Origin: Christensenella sp. UBA3700
Lineage (GTDB): Bacteria; Bacillota; Clostridia; Christensenellales; UBA3700
Reading direction: 5' to 3'
Assembly: GCA_002372775.1 (NCBI GenBank)
Contig: DFIJ01000134.1
Span: 1 to 17,438, forward strand
Length of the DNA stretch: 17,438 bases
Below the pieces are notes generated by a model. The model did not search any database, had not been told where the DNA came from, and saw only the letters and a program-made list of their open reading frames with translations. The position numbers and the translations under genes are program-made. How positions within the stretch are numbered: the first letter of the stretch is position 1; each line of letters begins with the position of its first letter. Below are positions 1-7,770 of the stretch, piece by piece.

Positions 1-13
1 TCTTTTGAAATTA

Positions 14-19
14 TATAAT
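14..19 (+). promoter_or_regulatory. possible -10 box upstream of azlC
   Basis: A perfect TATAAT lies 57 nt before the azlC ATG. Its -35 partner would fall before the window start, so the promoter cannot be confirmed. The sequence is very AT-rich, and a chance match is possible. Confidence 0.3.
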
Positions 20-75
20 AGTTTCTAACAAAAACCCAACAAAAAATTGTAAAATATAAATAGTAAGGTTATAAT

Positions 76-849
76 ATGAGCGCTATGGAAAAGAAGTTTT
101 CTTATTTTGATGGACTAAAAGACGGATTACCTATAGGTATTGCATATCTTGCAGTATCATTTACCGTTGGTATTTATGCAGTCCAAAAAGAAATTCCATG
201 GTGGCTTGCAACAACATTCTCTTTAACAAATTTGACATCTACAGGACAAATCGCTGGTATTAACATGATGGCGGCATTTTCTTCGTTCTTTGAGATTGCA
301 CTTGCGATATTAATTATTAATGCTAGATACCTTGTAATGTCTCTAACACTATCTCAACAATTTGATCAAAAAACTCCTACATGGAAAAGATTATTGTTAA
401 GTTGTTTTGTAACGGATGAAATCTTTGCTGTATGTACGGTTGCTGGCAAAAACTTAAAGCCAAAATATATGTTTGGCGTAGCAACATTCCCTTACTTTTT
501 ATGGGCACTTGGAACGCTGCTTGGAGCTCTTGTAAATAACGTTTTACCAGAAAGCTTACAAATCGCACTTGGCATTGCTATTTATTGCATGTTTATAGCA
601 ATAATTGTGCCACCTGCACGTTCTAATAAAGCAATTATAGTATGTATTGCTATAGCTACTGCTTTATCTTGCCTTTTATATTACACACCTTATCTGAACA
701 GAATTAACGAAGGTTTCAGAGTAATTATATCTGGCATTGTTGCTGCAGCAATTTGTGCTTTCTTATTCCCTATTGAAGATCCTATGGATTCTTATGAGTA
801 TAAAGAAGATCTAGAGATAAAAGATAATGACAAGGAGGCAAGCGTATGA
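76..849 (+). CDS. azlC: AzlC family branched-chain amino acid exporter, large subunit
   Basis: This 257-residue, highly hydrophobic protein matches AzlC, the large subunit of the LIV-E type exporters, which expel branched-chain amino acids and analogues such as 4-azaleucine across the cytoplasmic membrane. The N-terminal segment with GLPIGIAYLAVSFTVG (about residues 17-32) is typical of the family, and several membrane-spanning stretches follow. The charged tail (about 233-257, rich in Asp, Glu and Lys) is cytoplasmic in character. The ATG at 76 has TAAGG 7 nt upstream; a second ATG at codon 4 is a weaker alternative. The stop overlaps the azlD start in an ATGA arrangement, so the two subunits are translationally coupled. 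The substrate is inferred from the family. The neighbouring genes make aromatic amino acids, but nothing shows that this pair exports them. Confidence 0.9.
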   Translation: MSAMEKKFSYFDGLKDGLPIGIAYLAVSFTVGIYAVQKEIPWWLATTFSLTNLTSTGQIAGINMMAAFSSFFEIALAILIINARYLVMSLTLSQQFDQKTPTWKRLLLSCFVTDEIFAVCTVAGKNLKPKYMFGVATFPYFLWALGTLLGALVNNVLPESLQIALGIAIYCMFIAIIVPPARSNKAIIVCIAIATALSCLLYYTPYLNRINEGFRVIISGIVAAAICAFLFPIEDPMDSYEYKEDLEIKDNDKEASV

Positions 850-1157
850 GTAATATAGTTTACCAAGTTCTTGCCGTTCTAGTTATGGGTCTTGTTACAT
901 ACCTTTGTCGTATGATTCCACTTGTGTTTATGAAAAAGCACATCGAGAATAAATATGTTAAATCTTTCTTATTCTATATTCCATATGCTGTAATTGCAGC
1001 ATTAACATTCCCTGCTATATTCTATTCAACAGGTTCAATTTGGACAGCTGTTATTGGAACAATAGTAGCACTAGTCATGGCATTCTTTAAGATTAACATG
1101 ACCATTGTTGCTATAGTATCCGTTGTTGTTGTTTTTGGTTTTGGATTTATTATTTAA
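846..1157 (+). CDS. azlD: AzlD family branched-chain amino acid transport small subunit
   Basis: This 103-residue protein consists almost entirely of hydrophobic helices (about three or four membrane segments), with one basic loop (FMKKHIENKYVKS, about residues 28-40). That size and the CRMIPLVF motif near residue 21 are typical of AzlD, the small partner of AzlC. The start overlaps the azlC stop (ATGA) and follows a near-perfect AAGGAGG at 832-838, so it is probably made in equal or higher amounts than AzlC. The stop codon lies inside the 3' end of the convergent aroE-aroK gene. No terminator hairpin is visible after it, so transcripts probably run antisense into aroE-aroK. Confidence 0.9.
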   Translation: MSNIVYQVLAVLVMGLVTYLCRMIPLVFMKKHIENKYVKSFLFYIPYAVIAALTFPAIFYSTGSIWTAVIGTIVALVMAFFKINMTIVAIVSVVVVFGFGFII

Positions 1158-2376
1158 TTAAATCAAGTATTGTATCTACAACCTCATTAATAGTTCCGTT
1201 ATCATCTACAATATATTTTGCTGCTTTTTTATATAACTCAATACGATTATTATATAGATTTTGAATAGCTTCTTTTGATGAAGATAAAGGTCTTCCATCT
1301 GATGCTAGTTTATCTATATCTCTATCTAAGAATATAACAAGACCGTTACCCTTTAGTGCAGTAACATTATTATCTCTTAATACAGCGCCACCACCTGTAG
1401 CTATAACAAGACCTTGCTTTTTAGAGATTTCTAAAATACATTCTTCCTCGATATCTCTAAATGCTTTTTCTCCTTCTTCTTTAAAAATCTCTGGGATAGT
1501 TTTTCCAGCTTTTTGAATTATTTCACTATCTATATCTACAAATGTCTTATTTAGGCTGTTTGCAAGTTCCTTACCTATCGTAGACTTACCACAGCCTGGC
1601 ATACCAATTAATACGATATTTAATTTATCGTTTTCTATCTCTTTAATAATCTTTTCAATTATTGAATTATCTATTTTATTTCCAAAGAATAAATCTCTTG
1701 CAAATTTTGCTTGAGCAACTAGCATAGCAAGACCATTACAATGATATTTATCTCCCCACTTTTCATCTGCTTCTAATAGAATCTTAGTCTTTAGTGGATT
1801 ATATATAGCATCAAAAAGTCCAGTTAATTTTGTAAATGGTTTAATAGAAATTATTTGATCTTCATTATGTGGGTACATACCAACTGGCGTTGTATTAATA
1901 ATAACTTCTGCATCATAATGTTTTTGAATGTTATCGTATGTATTCTCCCCATTTCTAGAAACTTTAATCTCTTCTTTTGCACCTTTCATTTTACAAAGAG
2001 CTGTTGCTGTTGCATAAGTGCCGCCAGAGCCAAGTATTATTACTTTCTTATCTTTTAATACTATCCCTGCTTTATCAAAAGCGTATTCCATACCATAGAT
2101 ATCTGTGTTATATCCATAAAGAACACCATCTCTATTAACAACAGTGTTAACTGAACCAATTAATTTAGCTGAATCGTCTATTACATCTAGCATTGGCATT
2201 ATTACTTGCTTATAAGGAATTGTAACATTATATGCCTTATATTTCTTTGCATTAACAAAGTCTTGAAGTTTATCTTTTTCAACTTCTACAAGATCATATT
2301 CATAGCCCATCTTTTCATGAATTATCTTTGAAAAGCTATGTCCTAGTTTTTCTCCTATAAGACAATAATCTGCCAT
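1150..2376 (-). CDS. aroE-aroK: bifunctional shikimate dehydrogenase / shikimate kinase (AroE-AroK fusion)
   Basis: One 408-residue chain carries two consecutive shikimate pathway enzymes. Residues 1 to about 245 are shikimate dehydrogenase: the shikimate-binding GHSFSK (12-17), catalytic Lys56 in NVTIPYK, the second catalytic residue Asp92 in YNTDIYG, the NADP-binding loop GSGGT (116-120), and INTTPVGMYP (160-169). Residues from about 252 to 408 are shikimate kinase: Walker A GMPGCGKST (258-266), DID (281-283), Arg307 in FRDIE, GGG (328-330) and the lid GRPLS (361-365). All key residues of both halves are present, so both activities are expected. They turn 3-dehydroshikimate into shikimate 3-phosphate. 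The linker is very short (about 245-252). It is the last gene of the operon, 3 nt after pheA, and its 3' end overlaps azlD by 8 bp in the convergent direction. The two genes are usually separate; the continuous frame and intact motifs argue against a sequencing artefact. Confidence 0.95.
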   Translation of the reverse strand: MADYCLIGEKLGHSFSKIIHEKMGYEYDLVEVEKDKLQDFVNAKKYKAYNVTIPYKQVIMPMLDVIDDSAKLIGSVNTVVNRDGVLYGYNTDIYGMEYAFDKAGIVLKDKKVIILGSGGTYATATALCKMKGAKEEIKVSRNGENTYDNIQKHYDAEVIINTTPVGMYPHNEDQIISIKPFTKLTGLFDAIYNPLKTKILLEADEKWGDKYHCNGLAMLVAQAKFARDLFFGNKIDNSIIEKIIKEIENDKLNIVLIGMPGCGKSTIGKELANSLNKTFVDIDSEIIQKAGKTIPEIFKEEGEKAFRDIEEECILEISKKQGLVIATGGGAVLRDNNVTALKGNGLVIFLDRDIDKLASDGRPLSSSKEAIQNLYNNRIELYKKAAKYIVDDNGTINEVVDTILDLIK

Positions 2377-2379
2377 ACT

Positions 2380-3516
2380 TTATATAATCTCCGTATATCC
2401 ACCAAGGAATGTGAATTGTTCTGTTCCAAAATCTAAATCAGCTAAAAGCTTTAGGACGTTATCGTCTTCAATACAGCCATCAAAATCAAAATAGAATGTG
2501 AATTCAAAATCTGTATTTGGCATTGGTCTAGATTCAAGCTTTGTTAAGTTAAGTCCCATTGTTGAGAACTTATTTAATATCTTGTTTAGTGAACCTTTTT
2601 CATGAGGAAGAGTAACCATGATGCTTATTTTGTTAGATTTTTCAAAAACTTGTAAATCCTTAGATATACAAATAAATCTTGTAAAGTTAGCATTAGCGTT
2701 TTGAACATTACTCTTTAAGATATTAAGACCATATATATCTGCACATTCTTTTGAAGATAAGCATGCTATATCTGTACGTTTTGATTTAGCAACCATTTGT
2801 GCTGCCATAGCTGTGTTTTCACATACAGTAATTTTTACACCAAGTTGAGATAATAAATCTGAGCATTGATCTAGTGCTTGTTGATGTGAAACTATTTCTT
2901 TTATGTCTGATAAAGCTACACCTTTCTTTGCTAAAAGATTGTGTGAGATTCTTAACTTTATTGATCTAACGATATAGAAATTGTGTTCTTTCATTAAATC
3001 GTAAACTTTGTTTACTGAACCTGCTGTTGAATTTTCAATAGGTAACACGCCATAATCGCATAGCCCTTTTTCTACAGCATCAAACACAGCGTCCCATGTT
3101 TTGAAATATAGGTTTGTGTTTAATTCAAATAATCTATCTGCAGCAATTGAAGAATAAGCACCTTCTACACCTTGACAAGCAACTGTAGCAGAGATTGGGA
3201 ATTGTTTAACCCCCTCTTCAATAGTTTTTCTAATCTTTGCAGAGATTGCACTTTCGTTATGTATAAATTGTCTTTGATAAGCCTTAGAAGTCTCAAATAT
3301 AGTTTCATATATTTGCTTAACATATAATCTATATTCAGGAGAAACCAATGATGTTACTCTATTAACAACATTCTTTTCTCTACCTTTATCTAACACAACA
3401 GTTTCCATCTTGGCTTTTTCTTCGCCAATCTTTTTAGATACCTTTAGTCTTTCGTCTAAAAGTTTAGCAAGCTGTGTATCGATGTCATCTATTTGCTTTC
3501 TATATTCATCAAGCAT
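2380..3516 (-). CDS. pheA: bifunctional chorismate mutase / prephenate dehydratase
   Basis: This 378-residue P-protein converts chorismate to prephenate and then phenylpyruvate, the committed route to phenylalanine. Residues 1 to about 87 form an AroQ-type chorismate mutase helix bundle (start LDEYRKQIDDID, then DERLKVSKKIGEEKAK). Prephenate dehydratase follows at about 110-285, with CQGVEGAYS (114-122), LPIENSTAGSV (158-168), HQQALDQC (211-218) and the catalytic TRF triplet (279-281). The C-terminal ACT domain (about 297-378) carries ESRP (328-331), the element that binds phenylalanine for feedback inhibition. The start is supported by AAAGGAG 7-8 nt upstream of the ATG. It lies 13 nt after aroC. 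The enzyme is thus probably controlled by phenylalanine allosterically and by the operon leader transcriptionally. Confidence 0.96.
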   Translation of the reverse strand: MLDEYRKQIDDIDTQLAKLLDERLKVSKKIGEEKAKMETVVLDKGREKNVVNRVTSLVSPEYRLYVKQIYETIFETSKAYQRQFIHNESAISAKIRKTIEEGVKQFPISATVACQGVEGAYSSIAADRLFELNTNLYFKTWDAVFDAVEKGLCDYGVLPIENSTAGSVNKVYDLMKEHNFYIVRSIKLRISHNLLAKKGVALSDIKEIVSHQQALDQCSDLLSQLGVKITVCENTAMAAQMVAKSKRTDIACLSSKECADIYGLNILKSNVQNANANFTRFICISKDLQVFEKSNKISIMVTLPHEKGSLNKILNKFSTMGLNLTKLESRPMPNTDFEFTFYFDFDGCIEDDNVLKLLADLDFGTEQFTFLGGYTEII

Positions 3517-3529
3517 ATTTATACTCCTT

Positions 3530-4603
3530 TTATAGCAAACTATCTAATAATGCTATTTCGACAACTGATTCAACGCAAACTACAGCGCGAGGAACAATAC
3601 ATGCATCATGTCTTCCTTTTATCTCTAGTTCTACGTTTTCTTTTGTCTCCATATTAATTGTTTTTTGTTTTTGAGCAATTGATGGTGTTGGCTTAAATGC
3701 TACTCTTAATGTTATAGGCATACCATTTGTGATTCCACCATTAATACCACCATTGTGGTTTGTATATGTTTTTACGACTTTATTATCATCATAATAGAAA
3801 CTATCATTAGCTGTAGATCCTTTCATATTTGAGATATCAAAGCCTGCACCAAATTCAATACCTTTAACAGCAGGAATTGCAAACATTGCATAAGCAAGTT
3901 TGCCCTCAAAGCCTTCAAATAATGGACCACCTAACCCAACAGGAACGTTAAATGCCATACAATCAACTGTACCGCCAACAGAATCCATATTTGATTTCGC
4001 CTCTGAAATCTTCTCCATCATTTGAGCGCCTTTTTCTTCATCAAGCACTCTAAATAAAGGATTTGCTTTATTAATTTCTTCTATTGTTAAATCCTTATCC
4101 TTATATGATGTTGATTTAATTCCAGCAATTGAAGAGATATATGCTTCAACATCAATGCCATATTCTCGTAATAGTTGACGAGCAATTCCACCAAGAATAC
4201 AAATAGTTAATGTCATTCTTCCTGAGAAAATACCGCCACCTCTCATGTCCATTTCGCCTTTATATTTAACCTTAGCAACATAATCTGCATGACCAGGTCT
4301 TGGTGTATTTACAAGGTTGTTATAATCATTAGAATGTTGAGATGTATTCAAAACATAGGCCTCAAGCTTTTCTCCTGTAAGAGTGCCATCTTCGGTAATA
4401 CCTGAAGCAAAATGTATAACATCACCTTCAAGTCTTGCTGTTGAAAAGGCTGCCTTTTGAGCTTTTCTTCTATCCACGTACTCTTGTAATTCTTGAATAT
4501 TAATCTTCTTTCCTTTTGGAAGTCCTTCAACAAATAAAGATATCTTCTCCGCATGAGAAGCACCATATATTTCAATCTTAAGTTTGTCTAGTGCACTAAA
4601 CAT
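3530..4603 (-). CDS. aroC: chorismate synthase, divergent subfamily
   Basis: This FMN-dependent enzyme converts 5-enolpyruvylshikimate 3-phosphate to chorismate. Recognisable elements are RPGHADY (102-108), RGGGIFSGR (121-129), HNGGINGG in the last third, and GRHDACIVPRA (330-340). At 357 residues it is close to the short end of the family. Two signature positions differ from the usual consensus: the N-terminal motif reads GASHA (14-18) instead of GESHG, and the C-terminal motif reads RHDAC rather than RHDPC. The catalytic His17 is kept, so activity is expected. The gene starts inside the last codons of aroA (8-bp overlap); its GGAGGT ribosome binding site lies within aroA coding sequence, giving translational coupling. 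Confidence 0.94.
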   Translation of the reverse strand: MFSALDKLKIEIYGASHAEKISLFVEGLPKGKKINIQELQEYVDRRKAQKAAFSTARLEGDVIHFASGITEDGTLTGEKLEAYVLNTSQHSNDYNNLVNTPRPGHADYVAKVKYKGEMDMRGGGIFSGRMTLTICILGGIARQLLREYGIDVEAYISSIAGIKSTSYKDKDLTIEEINKANPLFRVLDEEKGAQMMEKISEAKSNMDSVGGTVDCMAFNVPVGLGGPLFEGFEGKLAYAMFAIPAVKGIEFGAGFDISNMKGSTANDSFYYDDNKVVKTYTNHNGGINGGITNGMPITLRVAFKPTPSIAQKQKTINMETKENVELEIKGRHDACIVPRAVVCVESVVEIALLDSLL

Positions 4604-5843
4604 TACATTTACCTCCTAAGGATTTATAATCTTCAAAGAATGTTGGATAAGACTTTTCTACGGCCTCTACTCCTTGAATTGTAGAATCACCACTTGCAAT
4701 TGATGCAGCTATTGCTTGCATCATTACCATTCTATGGTCATTATAAGATATACCACTAAATGGCTTTATAACGCCACCTTTTATATATAAAGTATTAGAT
4801 TCATATCTATTCTCTATACCCATTCTATCTAAGGTTTCTTGTACAGCTTTTAATCTATCTGTTTCTTTTATCTTTAGACGATCTACATTAGTGATTTTTG
4901 ATTCACCCTCTGCGCAAGCCATAAGGATAGATACTATTGGTACTAGATCAGGTATATTCTTTGCATCTAATTCTATGCTATGTAATGGTGCTTTTGTTAC
5001 ACTAACCGAATTATCAAATTTATTAACCTTAGCGCCCATTTTTTCAACTATATCAATAATCTCTCTATCCCCTTGATTTGAATCAAGAACCAAATTATTT
5101 ACTTTAATATCTTTATTTATTGCTCCTAGCACTATAAAGAAAGCCGCATTGGACCAATCGCCTTGAACTGCTAAATTATCCGGCATTATATACTTTTGAT
5201 TTCCTTTAATAGCATAACCCCAAGTTTCTTCTTTAATATATATTTTAAACAATCTTAACACTTCTAGTGTTATGTCTAAGTAACTCTTTGAAACTAAATT
5301 GCCTTCAATAACAATTTTACTATCTCCACTAAGGATAGGGAGTGCCATTAAAAGTCCTGTTATATATTGAGAAGATATTGAGCCATTAATTCTATATTCT
5401 CCACTCTTTATCTCTCCACTCATATTAAGAGGAAGTGTATCACTATCTACATATTCACCATTTTCTCTTAATACTTTTATAAGATCTATAAGAGGTCGTT
5501 TTTGAAGTCCTTCTTTGCCTGTTACAAATGCATTAACTTTTAGCGCTGCCAATATAGATAAAATAAATCTTACTGTTGAGCCAGATTCTATACAATCTAT
5601 ATTTGCTGTCTTTGGAATATCTCCAGAAGATAAATAGAATTTATTATCTTTAATATCTACTTTTGTATTAAGTGCATTTAAAAAATTAATTGTTGCCTTA
5701 ATATCTTTACTTTCAACTACGTTATTAATAACTCCATTATCTCGCGTAAGCATAGCACACATAAGCATTCTATGTGCATATGATTTACTTGCGATGGCAC
5801 TTACCTCGCCACCCATTATCGCTGGAGTTATTTTTATATCCAT
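4596..5843 (-). CDS. aroA: 3-phosphoshikimate 1-carboxyvinyltransferase (EPSP synthase)
   Basis: This 415-residue enzyme joins shikimate 3-phosphate and phosphoenolpyruvate. Visible motifs are SKSYAHR (19-25, substrate Lys20 and Arg25), ESGSTVR (86-92), the phosphoenolpyruvate site EGLQKRP (111-117), SSQYITGLL (157-165), catalytic Asp299 in NIPDLVP, KETDR (326-330) and NDHR (368-371). The 86-92 motif has ESGST where many class I enzymes have NAGTA, so it looks more like the forms of low-GC Gram-positive bacteria. No conclusion on inhibitor tolerance is drawn. It follows aroB by 2 nt, with AAAGGAT upstream of the ATG, and its 3' end contains the aroC ribosome binding site and start. Confidence 0.95.
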   Translation of the reverse strand: MDIKITPAIMGGEVSAIASKSYAHRMLMCAMLTRDNGVINNVVESKDIKATINFLNALNTKVDIKDNKFYLSSGDIPKTANIDCIESGSTVRFILSILAALKVNAFVTGKEGLQKRPLIDLIKVLRENGEYVDSDTLPLNMSGEIKSGEYRINGSISSQYITGLLMALPILSGDSKIVIEGNLVSKSYLDITLEVLRLFKIYIKEETWGYAIKGNQKYIMPDNLAVQGDWSNAAFFIVLGAINKDIKVNNLVLDSNQGDREIIDIVEKMGAKVNKFDNSVSVTKAPLHSIELDAKNIPDLVPIVSILMACAEGESKITNVDRLKIKETDRLKAVQETLDRMGIENRYESNTLYIKGGVIKPFSGISYNDHRMVMMQAIAASIASGDSTIQGVEAVEKSYPTFFEDYKSLGGKCNV

Positions 5844-5845
5844 TA

Positions 5846-6895
5846 TTATATTAAATCCTTTACCTTATCTAGTGGAATTGATTCAATTCTGCAATCGCCA
5901 ATAGCATATGGTATTACAAAATTAATATTTCCATTTTCTACTTTCTTATCTACATTCATAACGTTTATCATGTCTTGCATTGAATAATCCGTTATTCTTG
6001 GCATTTCATATTTCTCTAAAAGATTAATAATCTTATTATAATCTAAATCGTTTAGTTTTCCTTGTTTATGAGATATATCTGAAATTATTCTCAAACCTTC
6101 TGCTACACATACTCCATGAGGTATTGTGTAATTAGATAACTTTTCAATTGAATGAGCAAAAGTATGACCAAGATTTAAAAGTCTTCTTAGATTAGATTCT
6201 TTCTCGTCCTTTTCTACAATATTTGCTTTTGAGGTAACACAAAGTTTTATAAACTTTCCTATTTCGTTAGCACATGAACATCTAATACCTTTTTCAACGA
6301 TTGGTATTAGCTCTCCGCCATCCAAAACAACATACTTAATCCCTTCTCCCATGCCATTCTTGTATTCTGTACAAGGAAGGGTTGTCAAAGTTGCTGTATC
6401 TATTAAAACCATTATTGGTTGATAGAATGAACCTACTAAATTTTTGCCTGATGGTAAATCGACGGCAGTCTTTCCGCCGACTGATGAATCAATCATAGAA
6501 AGAAGAGTTGTTGGCACTTGAACATAATCAATTCCTCTCATATATGTTGATGCCGCAAAGCCCGCCATATCTCCAGTAACGCCACCGCCAAGAGCGACAA
6601 CAAGGTCAGATCTTGTAAATGCGCTTTCTGCTAAGAAATTTAAAATATTGCCATATGTTATTAGATTTTTACTCTTTTCTCCATGTGGGAATGTATATTC
6701 GAAAACATTGTAGCCACAAGTAATCAAACTGTCGGCTACAATCTTTCCATATAAATCGTGAACAATATCATCAGATACTACTAGCACCTTACATTTTGGC
6801 TTTATTGTTGAAATCTCTTCACCTACTGTATATAACAAATCCTTCTCGATTTTTATATCGTAAGTCTTTGATGCATGAACTTTAACAATCTCCAT
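5846..6895 (-). CDS. aroB: 3-dehydroquinate synthase
   Basis: This 349-residue, NAD- and metal-dependent enzyme closes the ring of DAHP to give 3-dehydroquinate. The NAD-binding GGGVTGD (103-109), PTTLLSMIDSSVGGKTAV (128-145) and the three expected metal ligands Glu184 (GMGEGIKY), His244 (NLGHT) and His260 (PHG) are all present. Length is normal for the family. It begins 1 nt after tyrA, with its AGGTGG ribosome binding site in the tyrA tail, and ends 2 nt before aroA. Its product needs 3-dehydroquinate dehydratase for the next step, and no such gene is in the window. Confidence 0.96.
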   Translation of the reverse strand: MEIVKVHASKTYDIKIEKDLLYTVGEEISTIKPKCKVLVVSDDIVHDLYGKIVADSLITCGYNVFEYTFPHGEKSKNLITYGNILNFLAESAFTRSDLVVALGGGVTGDMAGFAASTYMRGIDYVQVPTTLLSMIDSSVGGKTAVDLPSGKNLVGSFYQPIMVLIDTATLTTLPCTEYKNGMGEGIKYVVLDGGELIPIVEKGIRCSCANEIGKFIKLCVTSKANIVEKDEKESNLRRLLNLGHTFAHSIEKLSNYTIPHGVCVAEGLRIISDISHKQGKLNDLDYNKIINLLEKYEMPRITDYSMQDMINVMNVDKKVENGNINFVIPYAIGDCRIESIPLDKVKDLI

Positions 6896-6896
6896 A

Positions 6897-7769
6897 TTAT
6901 TTATCCACCTTCTTAGAAAGCATCTGAGCTCTCATCGCTTCAACTTTTTCTTTTATATCGCTACCTTCTTGTAATAATCTTGTTAGTTTCTCTTCATCTT
7001 TATTTGCTAACGCATCTTTATAGTCTTCAAGATTCTTTATTATTACGCTTATCTGTTCTACTAAATAATCACTGTTATTAAACATTAACTCTGTCCACAT
7101 TTGAGGATTCAATCTAGCAACTCTTGTCATATCCCTAAATGAGCCCGCAGAGAAACCATAGTGTTCTGTAGCAAGCTTATTCTTAACATATGCACTAGAT
7201 ACTATATGCGCAAGCTGAGATGTATAGGAAATCATCTCATCATGCTCAGCAGCATTAGTTATTACAACACCACTAAAGCCTAACTCTTGAACTAAATGTT
7301 TAATAGTAGCTCTAACTTCTATAGGTGTATTGTTTATTGGAACAAGTAAGAAAGTTGCGTTATCAAATACTGTTGTTGTTGAATGCGAGAATCCACTGAA
7401 CTCCCTTCCTGCCATAGGGTGGCCACCTACAAAATGCAAATCTGGATACTCTTGCTGTAACTTCTCCATTTCTGCACAAATACCTCTTTTATTACCACCA
7501 CAGTCTATTAATATTGCACCTTTTTTCATAAAAGGAGCATATTCTTTTAAGTAATCAATTATTGCTTGTGGATATAAAGCAATAAATAATATATCTAATT
7601 CCTTAGCGTTATCTTTTGAAAGGACTTTATCATAAGCTCCTGCTAAATAAGCATTCGCCATAGTCTTTTCAGAACGAGTATAAGCATAAACAGTATGCTC
7701 TGTTTTCTTTTTTAATGTTCTACAAATAGAACCTCCAATAAGACCAAGTCCAATAACGCCAATATTCAT
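6897..7769 (-). CDS. tyrA: prephenate dehydrogenase (TyrA)
   Basis: This 290-residue enzyme oxidatively decarboxylates prephenate to 4-hydroxyphenylpyruvate, the tyrosine branch point. The N-terminal Rossmann fold starts with GVIGLGLIGGS (4-14), and the catalytic histidine is His117 in GGHPMAG (115-121). There is neither a chorismate mutase domain nor a C-terminal ACT domain, so it lacks the usual tyrosine feedback module; control may rest on the operon leader and on AroF. After the second beta strand the sequence reads YTRSEK, with no acidic residue at the position that usually selects NAD, so use of NADP is possible (inference). A GGGAG site precedes the start, 1 nt after aroF. Confidence 0.93.
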   Translation of the reverse strand: MNIGVIGLGLIGGSICRTLKKKTEHTVYAYTRSEKTMANAYLAGAYDKVLSKDNAKELDILFIALYPQAIIDYLKEYAPFMKKGAILIDCGGNKRGICAEMEKLQQEYPDLHFVGGHPMAGREFSGFSHSTTTVFDNATFLLVPINNTPIEVRATIKHLVQELGFSGVVITNAAEHDEMISYTSQLAHIVSSAYVKNKLATEHYGFSAGSFRDMTRVARLNPQMWTELMFNNSDYLVEQISVIIKNLEDYKDALANKDEEKLTRLLQEGSDIKEKVEAMRAQMLSKKVDK

Positions 7770-7770
7770 A

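Noticed and set aside
1..75. Complete promoter for azlC inside the window
   Set aside because: Only a TATAAT at 14-19 is present; TTGAAA at 5-10 is too close to be its -35 box.
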